Below are positions 15,921-22,773 of a stretch of DNA of 64,000 nucleotides, in pieces; position 1 is the stretch's first letter, and each line of letters opens with the position of its first letter. Below the pieces are notes generated by a model that had not been told where the DNA came from, made no database searches, and saw nothing but the letters and a program-made list of their open reading frames with translations. Source of the stretch: Streptomyces marianii. Its GTDB lineage: Bacteria; Actinomycetota; Actinomycetes; Streptomycetales; Streptomycetaceae. The DNA is taken from assembly GCF_005795905.1 (NCBI RefSeq), contig NZ_VAWE01000001.1, forward strand, positions 5,817,001-5,881,000, written 5' to 3'. A program made the position numbers and the translations under genes.

Positions 15921-15997
15921 TCCGGCGCTAGCGCCGGAAAGATCCGTTGATCGTCCAACTCTCAGTAAAAGAGAGCCGTTTCCGGCGCATGCTCCGG
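15921..15997. promoter_or_regulatory. Candidate operators in the divergent promoter region
   Basis: A perfect 18-bp palindrome TCCGGCGC-TA-GCGCCGGA at 15921-15938 and a related half-site pair TCCGGCGC-ATG-CTCCGG at 15981-15997, 60 bp apart, lie between the XRE regulator and the divergent small genes. CTCT-N8-AGAG also occurs at about 15959-15975. Autoregulation and control of the rightward operon are inferred. Confidence 0.5.
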
Positions 15998-16086
15998 TTG
16001 AGGAACGCCGTCCCGAGCGGTGAACCTGTCCTCCCGCCCGCTCCTGGCGGCAGCCGACCTCGACCGTGCGAACCGTGGAGGAACCC

Positions 16087-16359
16087 ATGCTTGAGGGACA
16101 TCGCGATGGCCCACCCCGGATCATCCTGCCGCGCTCCTCTCCGGTCCCGCGGCCCTCGCTGGCCGTGCCGCCGGTCGGGCCGGCAGGCCGCCCGACGCCC
16201 TTGCCTGTCCGAACTCCGGGACAGGCCCGCGACGCCTTGGACGCACGACACGCCGCGCGTATGGAGGGTCGGGCACCTGACCTGTTCTACGTGCCGAACG
16301 CTCCCCAGACCTGGCGGCACCTCCGTCGTGCGCTCACGCGTGAGGAGCCCAAGACGTGA
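16087..16359 (+). CDS. Hypothetical protein, 90 aa
   Basis: The ATG with GGAGG 6-7 bp upstream is preferred to the GTG at 16066. Pro/Arg-rich N-terminus, then a helical QARDALDARHAARMEG and a LFYVPNAPQTWRHLRRAL tail. No family recognised. First gene of a string of tiny genes upstream of the lanthipeptide precursor; its stop overlaps the next start (GTGA). Confidence 0.5.
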   Translation: MLEGHRDGPPRIILPRSSPVPRPSLAVPPVGPAGRPTPLPVRTPGQARDALDARHAARMEGRAPDLFYVPNAPQTWRHLRRALTREEPKT

Positions 16360-16430
16360 CGGTCATCGGTTTAGGGCTCGTGGTCGCCTTCGGCCTCCTG
16401 GTGCACTTCGGCCCGATGCGGGGCCAGTGA
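16356..16430 (+). CDS. Tiny membrane peptide, 24 aa
   Basis: GTG overlaps the previous stop. The product is almost one hydrophobic helix (VIGLGLVVAFGLLVHFG) with a short basic end. Coupling on both sides (the next ATG is 3 bp after its stop) argues that it is translated. Role unknown. Confidence 0.4.
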   Translation: MTVIGLGLVVAFGLLVHFGPMRGQ

Positions 16431-16432
16431 CC

Positions 16433-16630
16433 ATGAACCTCACACGGAGCGAGAAGCATCTACCGCGCCTGCGGTTCGCCATCCGGCATCCGTTCAGGAC
16501 CCTCCGCAGAAACCACGGCAAGGTTGTTGAACGCACCGGATTCGGCCTTGGGCAGCTTGCCGGGATCGGAACCTTCGTCATTGTGGTCCTCGGCTGGCTC
16601 ACCTTCCAGTACCTCTCGTACTACCCCTGA
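16433..16630 (+). CDS. Small membrane protein, 65 aa
   Basis: Basic N-terminal half (RHPFRTLRRNHGK) followed by one transmembrane helix (LAGIGTFVIVVLGWLTFQYL). It begins 3 bp after the 24-residue peptide stop. A hairpin follows at 16643. No family recognised; possibly an envelope component of the island. Confidence 0.5.
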   Translation: MNLTRSEKHLPRLRFAIRHPFRTLRRNHGKVVERTGFGLGQLAGIGTFVIVVLGWLTFQYLSYYP

Positions 16631-16642
16631 GACCGGTCGTCC

Positions 16643-16671
16643 CCGTGCCGCTGGACTCCCTCGTGGCACGG
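16643..16671 (+). terminator. Hairpin after small-gene operon
   Basis: CCGTGCC pairs with GGCACGG across a 15-nt loop, 13 bp after the small membrane protein stop. Moderate terminator candidate; it would separate the first three tiny genes from the next group. Confidence 0.45.
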
Positions 16672-16900
16672 AGACGGCCATCCAGTCGGCTTCCTCCGTA
16701 TCCCGCCGAGACCCCGTGTTCGCCGACACGTGCACGGGTTGGTCTCGGATGATCCCGCGACGGAGGAAGTGGCCCGCTCCTCAGGTGATTGCGCCGCGCC
16801 CGTCGGCGTAGGGAGTTGGGCCCCGGCCGCCCTCTGCAAGAGAGCGGCGGCCGACCACCCGTCCGCCGGTCGCCAGCCCAGCGATGAAAGGCAGCATGCC

Positions 16901-17599
16901 GTGCATGCCACGACCGACCACACCTCAGCAGCAGCATGCCGCAAGCCGGACACAGTCCCGTGGATGGCCGCTTGGACCGGCGAGACGGTTATCCACACGC
17001 CAGTGGTCATCCGACCGGGGCGTGAAGGTGGGATCGCCTACCCTGACGAGCTTCCCGTCGACCGTGGAGAGAGCAACGCACTGCTGCACCGCGGCCGTCG
17101 CCCAGTGGCCGCTGGCAACCGCGGCAGACCCCTGTTCGGTGACGTGCACACCAACCGGCAGCGTCGTGCGATGCGCAAGCTCCTCTGCCACGTCTGTGGC
17201 CGCGACGCACACCGCAACGACCTGGGTGTGCTCTGGCTGCTGGACAACACTGCGGCGAACTGCCCGCCGAACTGGCCGGAGGAAGAGCTCACCGTGCACC
17301 CGCCGCTGTGCCTGGAGTGCGCGAGCAAGGCCGTGCAACAGTGCCCGGAGCTTGAGAAGAAGGGTTTCACCGCCGTCCGGGTCCACGATCCGCAGCCGTT
17401 CGGCTACCGCGGGCGGCTCTACACCCGAGACCTGACCCGGTACGGGTCTCCGATCCCGATCGTGGTGAAGGGGACGGAGAATCTGGCCTTTGAGGATCCG
17501 CTCCTCCCGTGGTTGCTCGCTGCCCAAACCATCCTCTGCCTCGTCGGCTGCACCGTCGTCGACCTGGGCGCGGAGCTCTCGGTCGGTGGCGCCCGATGA
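16901..17599 (+). CDS. Cys-rich hypothetical protein (zinc-binding candidate)
   Basis: The GTG at 16901 has AAAGG 8 bp upstream; an ATG at 16964 is the other likely start. The core is RRAMRKLLCHVCGRDAHRND...VHPPLCLECASKAVQQCPEL, with C-x2-C and C-x2-C pairs that probably bind zinc. The C-terminus is hydrophobic (LAAQTILCLVGCTVVDLG). Similar proteins accompany DUF5999 genes in Streptomyces, to my recollection. Its stop overlaps the DUF5999 start (ATGA). Function unknown. Confidence 0.6.
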   Translation: MHATTDHTSAAACRKPDTVPWMAAWTGETVIHTPVVIRPGREGGIAYPDELPVDRGESNALLHRGRRPVAAGNRGRPLFGDVHTNRQRRAMRKLLCHVCGRDAHRNDLGVLWLLDNTAANCPPNWPEEELTVHPPLCLECASKAVQQCPELEKKGFTAVRVHDPQPFGYRGRLYTRDLTRYGSPIPIVVKGTENLAFEDPLLPWLLAAQTILCLVGCTVVDLGAELSVGGAR

Positions 17600-17811
17600 C
17601 CGATGCAGCACGGTGCCGGCACGAGCCCGCTTGCCCGTCGGCCGATGCGGCGGACATGGAGGCTGCGCGTGCAGTGATGCACCATTTCGAGCAGGGCTGG
17701 TCGCTGCTCTGCATCGGTGTCCTCGCCTTCGACACCGGCGATTTGCTGCCGGACGGCCGGATCATCGCGCACCACCGTCCGCTCCTGACCGTGATGGGGG
17801 CTGCGGGATGA
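17596..17811 (+). CDS. DUF5999-like protein
   Basis: 71 residues starting MTDAARCRHEPACPSADA and containing EQGWSLLCIGVLAFDTGDLLPDG, matching the compact C-x-H-x3-C and GWSLLC-GV-FDTG-LLPDG pattern of this small Streptomyces family. Coupled on both sides by ATGA overlaps. No function is known to me; such genes recur near Streptomyces regulatory and RiPP loci. Confidence 0.7.
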   Translation: MTDAARCRHEPACPSADAADMEAARAVMHHFEQGWSLLCIGVLAFDTGDLLPDGRIIAHHRPLLTVMGAAG

Positions 17812-17921
17812 CCCTTCGATGTCTCGGAGGCAGACTCGGATCACCGGGTGTCCGCCTCACGCCCGACGTCAATGTCCTCTCGGACGTCCTCAACCAGCAG
17901 CTCGAAGCTGCCGTGTCCTGA
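17808..17921 (+). CDS. Tiny hypothetical protein, 37 aa
   Basis: ATGA overlap with the DUF5999-like stop; polar, ending VLSDVLNQQLEAAVS. Too short for recognition. Accepted because of the tight overlap. The 225 bp that follow up to the precursor gene contain no further reading frame I trust and probably hold the lanA promoter. Confidence 0.4.
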   Translation: MTLRCLGGRLGSPGVRLTPDVNVLSDVLNQQLEAAVS

Positions 17922-18146
17922 CAGACGGCCGCCCTGGTGAGCCGGTTGATTCGAGCCCGGTTCACTGTGCGGTGCAAGGACCCCGACCCGGGGATAGGCG
18001 GCCCTGCACGGTCCACTTGTGGGGCGTGGCCCCTCGGGCCGGTGGCTGGGATCCACCTCTGCGGCGTAGTTGTCTCAATACGCTCCGCACGTGAGTGCCC
18101 GGCAGTACCACCATCCGCAATTTATCTTCAGCAGAACGGAGTTGGA

Positions 18147-18323
18147 ATGAGTCCCCAGTTGACGCACACCACGCAGGTGAAGCCCCAGGGCTCGGGTACG
18201 ACGTCGGACGGCTTCGACCTGGACGTCACCCTGGTCGAGGTCTCCGACACCGCCGGTCTGATCAGCCTGACGGACGACGGCTGCGGCGAGACCTGCGGCG
18301 CCTGCACCACCAACGTGGCCTGA
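18147..18323 (+). CDS. FxLD-family lanthipeptide precursor
   Basis: 58 residues. The leader carries the family-defining F-D-L-D at residues 23-26 followed by VTLVEVSDTAG. The C-terminal core runs from about LISLTDDG to the end and has Cys46, Cys50 and Cys53 with Ser40, Thr42, Thr49, Thr54 and Thr55 as possible dehydration sites; the spacing T-D-D-G-C-G-E-T-C is typical of the family. Neighbouring LanB and LanC would dehydrate Ser/Thr and form thioether rings, and the FxLD methyltransferase would act on an Asp (43 or 44). No dedicated protease or exporter is visible in the island. Start chosen at ATG after CGGAG. Confidence 0.9.
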   Translation: MSPQLTHTTQVKPQGSGTTSDGFDLDVTLVEVSDTAGLISLTDDGCGETCGACTTNVA

Positions 18324-18344
18324 CCTGAGGCGCACGTCATCCCA

Positions 18345-18382
18345 GCCGGTGCCTTCGCGACTCACCGCGCGAAGGCACCGGC
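18345..18382 (+). terminator. Attenuator hairpin between precursor and LanB
   Basis: A perfect 15-bp stem, GCCGGTGCCTTCGCG / CGCGAAGGCACCGGC, 21 bp after the precursor stop and 26 bp before the LanB start. Lanthipeptide operons commonly use such a partial terminator to make more precursor than enzyme mRNA. Confidence 0.8.
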
Positions 18383-18408
18383 CGCCCGCCTGGACCACGG
18401 AGGTCGTG

Positions 18409-21400
18409 ATGGCTTCGAGCACCGCGTTCCGCGCCGGGAAGACCGCTCTCCTCCGTGCGGTCGCTCGTCCGGGACTTCCCCTATCCCCGTGCCCCGACCT
18501 TGACGACCCGTCCCCGCGCGGCGCGGCTGCCCGGCTCGCGTGGCTGCGCGAGGTGTGGTGCGAGGAGGACGTCGCCGAGGCTCTGGAGCACGCCAGCCCT
18601 GCTCTCGCTTCGCAGGTGCGCGTCCTGTGTTCATCCGGCGCCCCGGCCGCGCGTGATGTGCGGCGTGCCGTTGCCTCAGTGGCGCGCTACCTGCTGCGCG
18701 CCGAACACCGAGCGACACCCTTCGGTCTGTTCGCCGGCGTGGCACCGGCCGCCATCGGTCCCAGGGCCCGCACCATGTGGGGCTCGGACCACATGGTTGT
18801 CGGTCGAGCGAGTGCGGAGTGGCTTACTGCCGTGGTCGAGCGGCTGGAGTCGTGCCCTGAGCTGCTGGAACGTCTCCTGGTGGTCGTCAACAACACCACT
18901 GCCGAACGTGGCGGCCGGCTCATCGTGCCGTACAAGGCCGACCTGCAGGGTGACCGTCGGCGTGCGGTTGAGGCATCCGTGGCCCTGACCGGGCCGGTGC
19001 GGACGGCCCTGGACGCAGCCCGGGAGCCGATCCCCGTGGGTGTCCTCGCTGACAAGCTCGCTGCGGAGTTCCCCGCAGCGGGGCCCGGGAGGACTCAACG
19101 GCTCATACAAGAGCTGGTGCAGCACGAGGTACTGATCACGAACCTGCACGCACCGAGCACGGAGACCGACGCCCTGCAACACGTGCTGAGCCAGCTCGAC
19201 GCGGTGAGCGCCGACAGTGTGGCGCCGGTCGCTGATACGGTCCGCGAACTGCACGCCGTGCAGATCGACCTCAGCGGTTGCGGTTCCCGCAGCGGTCGGG
19301 CCCGCGCCGCCGCACGGATGCAGGCCCAGGTCCCGGGCTTGAAGCGGCACCCCCTCGCTCTGGATCTTCGTCTGGATGCCCAGGTCGAGTTGCCGGACAC
19401 GGTTGCACAAGAGGTCGAGCGGGCCGCCAGCGTCTTGACCCGGGTCAGCGCCCACCCGTACGGGACTGCGGCGTGGAAGGCGTACCAGCGGCGGTTCTAC
19501 GAGCGGTACGGCATCGGCACGATGGTGCCGCTCAACGAAGTCGTCGCCGACAGCGGCACCGGCTTTCCCGACGGGTACCCGGGCACCCAGGCTGCCGAGC
19601 GCCGCTCCCGACTCTCCGTACGGGACGACACCTTGTTGCGGCTGGCTCAGGACGCCGCTCTCGACGGATGCGACGAGGTGGTGCTCACCGACGATCTGAT
19701 CGCCGCGATGGACCTGGGGCCGGAGCGCCCGAGGGTGCCGCCGCACCTGGAGGTCGGTGTCCGGGTGTACGCAGCCAGCGTCGAGGAGCTGTACCGCGGG
19801 CGCTTCCGCCTGGAGGTCGCGAGTGTGTCCCGTGGCGTTGGGGTCACCACCGGCCGTTTCCTCGGCGTCCTGGCTCCCGAGGACCGCGAGCGGCTGTCAG
19901 CGGAATTGGCCGACCCGCCGACCGCAGACGCCGGCACCATCGCCGCCCAGTTGTCGTTTCCGCCTCTGCTCTCCACGAGCGCCCACGTCACGCGTGCTCC
20001 GCAGGTCCTGCCCACGGTGATCAGCGTCCAGGAGCACCGCGCCGCAAGCAGCGACGTACTCACGCCCGACGACCTGGCGGTGGCATGCGACGGGCGCCGC
20101 ATGTATCTGGCGGCACCCGAGCTGGGTCACCGCGTCGAGGCAGTGGGGATGCACGCGCTGAACCTCACGACGCACACCCCGCCGCTGGTCCGGTTCCTCA
20201 CCGAGCTGTCTCGCGCCCAGTGCGCGCAGGTCACCCTGTTCGACTGGGGCGCCGCGAGCGCGATGCCGTTCCTGCCCAGGCTCCGCTACGGACGCACGGT
20301 GCTCGCCCCCGCACGGTGGCGGCTGGAAGCAGCCGACTTGCCCGGCCGCGACCGCCTCCAGGCCAAGTGGGACACCGCGCTTGAAGAGTGGAGGACCCGG
20401 CGACGGATGCCGGAGCGGGTCTTCCTAGCCGAGGAGGACCGGCGCTTACGCCTCGACCTTGGCCAAGCCGGACACCGCGTCCTGCTACGCCAGCATCTGA
20501 ACCGCGTTCGTCTGGCCGTTTTCGTGGAAGCTCCAGAAGCCGACGCATACGGCTGGTCCGACGGCCGCGCGCATGAGGTCGTCATGCCGCTCAAGGCGAC
20601 GCAACCGCCGGCGTGGCCGGTCCTGTCGCCCCCTGCACCGGCGCGAGCCTTGTCCCGGGAGCAGATCCAAACCCCGGGAGTTGCTTCCCTGCTGCTGGCC
20701 ACCTTGTACGGCGACCTGCGCCGCCAGGACGCCCTACTCGCCCAGCATCTCCCGCTCCTGCTGGACCGGCTCGGAGGCCCGCCGTGGTGGTTCATCCGCT
20801 TCCGCGACCCGGAGCAGCACCTGCGGGTGCGCATCGCCCTACCTGATCCCGATGCCTTCGCCGAGACGACCCGCACCATCGGTACTTGGGCCGATGAACT
20901 GCGGACCGCCGGACTGCTGTCGGACATGCGCCTGCCCACCTCCTACCGTGAAATGGGCCGTTGGGGCTCCGGCGCTGCCTGGAACGCGGCCGAGGAGGTG
21001 TTCCGCGCCGACTCGCGCGCCGTGGTCGCGCAGCTCTCCCTGCCCCGACGCCCGCAGCAGCGTGCGCTGGTGGCCGCGCACACGATCGCCATCGCCACGG
21101 CGTTCCTCGGCAGCACTGAGGAGGGGATGCGCTGGCTGATCGAGAACATTCCGCCCACCGCGCCCGCAAGGGTGCCGCGCCCGCAGTTCACGGAGACCGT
21201 ACGGTTGGCCGATCCGTCCGGCGACTGGGCGGCGCTGCGCGACGTGCCCGGCGGGCACGCCATCGCGGAGGCGTGGGCCGACCGAGACGCGGCGCTCGCC
21301 GCCTACCGGCCTCATCTCCTCGGCCCGGACACCCAGGGCATCCGCCTGGACGACGTCCTCTCTTCGCTCCTGCACGTCCACTTCGTACGGCACGTCGCGG

Positions 21401-21480
21401 TCGACTTCGCCGAGGAAGAGGTCTGCCTCCATCTCACACGCGCCACCGCCATGGCCTGGATGTCCCGGAGGGCGCGATGA
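18409..21480 (+). CDS. Class I lanthipeptide dehydratase (LanB)
   Basis: 1,023 residues from the ATG preceded by GGAGG; an in-frame start at 18349 lies inside the attenuator hairpin. It has the long N-terminal tRNA-Glu-dependent glutamylation domain (RYLLRAEHRATPFGLFAGVAP, YRRFYERYGIGTMVPLNEVV, NLTTHTPPLVRFL) and the C-terminal elimination domain of thiopeptide-type (VASLLLATLYGDLRRQDALL, WWFIRFRDPEQHLRVRI, SYREMGRWG). Full length for the family, so both half-reactions should be present. It activates precursor Ser/Thr as glutamyl esters and eliminates glutamate. Coupled to LanC by ATGA. Confidence 0.93.
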   Translation: MASSTAFRAGKTALLRAVARPGLPLSPCPDLDDPSPRGAAARLAWLREVWCEEDVAEALEHASPALASQVRVLCSSGAPAARDVRRAVASVARYLLRAEHRATPFGLFAGVAPAAIGPRARTMWGSDHMVVGRASAEWLTAVVERLESCPELLERLLVVVNNTTAERGGRLIVPYKADLQGDRRRAVEASVALTGPVRTALDAAREPIPVGVLADKLAAEFPAAGPGRTQRLIQELVQHEVLITNLHAPSTETDALQHVLSQLDAVSADSVAPVADTVRELHAVQIDLSGCGSRSGRARAAARMQAQVPGLKRHPLALDLRLDAQVELPDTVAQEVERAASVLTRVSAHPYGTAAWKAYQRRFYERYGIGTMVPLNEVVADSGTGFPDGYPGTQAAERRSRLSVRDDTLLRLAQDAALDGCDEVVLTDDLIAAMDLGPERPRVPPHLEVGVRVYAASVEELYRGRFRLEVASVSRGVGVTTGRFLGVLAPEDRERLSAELADPPTADAGTIAAQLSFPPLLSTSAHVTRAPQVLPTVISVQEHRAASSDVLTPDDLAVACDGRRMYLAAPELGHRVEAVGMHALNLTTHTPPLVRFLTELSRAQCAQVTLFDWGAASAMPFLPRLRYGRTVLAPARWRLEAADLPGRDRLQAKWDTALEEWRTRRRMPERVFLAEEDRRLRLDLGQAGHRVLLRQHLNRVRLAVFVEAPEADAYGWSDGRAHEVVMPLKATQPPAWPVLSPPAPARALSREQIQTPGVASLLLATLYGDLRRQDALLAQHLPLLLDRLGGPPWWFIRFRDPEQHLRVRIALPDPDAFAETTRTIGTWADELRTAGLLSDMRLPTSYREMGRWGSGAAWNAAEEVFRADSRAVVAQLSLPRRPQQRALVAAHTIAIATAFLGSTEEGMRWLIENIPPTAPARVPRPQFTETVRLADPSGDWAALRDVPGGHAIAEAWADRDAALAAYRPHLLGPDTQGIRLDDVLSSLLHVHFVRHVAVDFAEEEVCLHLTRATAMAWMSRRAR

Positions 21481-22751
21481 CCCAGCCCCTCGCGCTCAAG
21501 ATGGTGGACGCCGTCGGCGACCTCCTGGCCGACCCCGCCACCGCACGGATGGGACCGAGCGATGCGTCTCTGCACCGACAGCACCTCGCGTACGGGCCGA
21601 CCGGCATCGCACTGCTGCACATCGAGCGGGCCGCCGCCGGCCTGGGACCGTGGCAGCGCGCCCATGACTGGCTTGCCGCAGCCGCACAGCAGGCGGTCAC
21701 CAGCGGCCCCGACAGCCACCCCTTCTACGGTGCACCCGCCCTCGCGCACGCCATGGCCTGTATGGCCGATCACCTGCGCGGGGCCTACCAGCGGGCCCGG
21801 GACTCCCTGAACGAGCAGATGAGCGCCGACGTCCGCCGCCGGTTGGGGGCCGCGCACCGCCGCATCGACACCGGGCACCTTCCGGAACTCGCCGAGTTCG
21901 ACACCATCCGAGGGCTGGCAGGCTACGGTGCCTACTTCTTGCGCCGCGACCCCAACGATGACGACCTACGCGCCATCCTCAGCTACTGCGTACGCCTCGC
22001 CGAGCCGGTCACCTGCGGCGGCGAGGCCCTGCCCGGATGGTGGACGCCGAGCGGGCCCTCTGGCCGAATGGACGACCGCTATCCGGGAGGTCACGCCAAC
22101 AACGGCATGGCACACGGCATCGGCGGCGTGCTCGCGCTGCTGGCCCTCCCCGCCCGACGCGGTATCACCGTCGGCGGCCACCGCGAAGCCGTCCGCACAA
22201 TCCTGGCCTGGCTGGACCGTTGGCAGGAGAAGACCGACCGAGGTGAGGCGTGGCCCTACTGGGTTACGCGAGATGAGCTATGCACCGGCCGCCCCGATCC
22301 ATCCCCACCGCGGCGACCGTCGTGGTGCTACGGAACCGCCGGTCTGGCCCGAGCCCGGCAACTTGCCGCCCTCGCCCTCGGCGACACCGAGCGCCAGCTC
22401 GAAGCGGAGAACGCGCTCGTGTCTGCTCTCACGGATCGCGCGCAGCTCAAGGCGACCACGGACAACGGACTGTGCCACGGCTTCGCCGGCCTCGCCCACG
22501 TCGCCGCCCGGACCGCCGAGGATGCGCACGTCTCCACTGCCGGACAGCTCCGCGCGGCGATACCGCCGCTCCTGACCGCGGTCTGCCCGCCGGGCACCGT
22601 CCCGGAGGACACAGCGGAGGCGGTCATTCGGGACAAGGAAGCAGGGCCCGGGTTCCTGAACGGCGCCGCCGGTATGGCGCTGGCGCTCCTGGCCCCTGCC
22701 ACCACGACCCCGCCCCAATCCGCCTGGGATGCCTGCCTCCTCATCGCCTGA
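21477..22751 (+). CDS. Lanthionine cyclase (LanC)
   Basis: 424 residues. The zinc site is complete: Cys284 in WCYG and Cys333-His334 in CHG; the AHGIGG loop at 212-217 and the terminal GFLNGAAGMALALL repeat are also present. LanC adds Cys thiols to dehydrated residues to form (methyl)lanthionine rings. Starts in the LanB stop (ATGA). No truncation seen. Confidence 0.95.
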   Translation: MTQPLALKMVDAVGDLLADPATARMGPSDASLHRQHLAYGPTGIALLHIERAAAGLGPWQRAHDWLAAAAQQAVTSGPDSHPFYGAPALAHAMACMADHLRGAYQRARDSLNEQMSADVRRRLGAAHRRIDTGHLPELAEFDTIRGLAGYGAYFLRRDPNDDDLRAILSYCVRLAEPVTCGGEALPGWWTPSGPSGRMDDRYPGGHANNGMAHGIGGVLALLALPARRGITVGGHREAVRTILAWLDRWQEKTDRGEAWPYWVTRDELCTGRPDPSPPRRPSWCYGTAGLARARQLAALALGDTERQLEAENALVSALTDRAQLKATTDNGLCHGFAGLAHVAARTAEDAHVSTAGQLRAAIPPLLTAVCPPGTVPEDTAEAVIRDKEAGPGFLNGAAGMALALLAPATTTPPQSAWDACLLIA

Positions 22752-22773
22752 TCCACCGACCGAAGGACCCGCC

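Noticed and set aside
18349..18408. Upstream in-frame start for the LanB gene
   Set aside because: The extra 20 residues are encoded by the attenuator hairpin; the ATG at 18409 has GGAGG at good distance.
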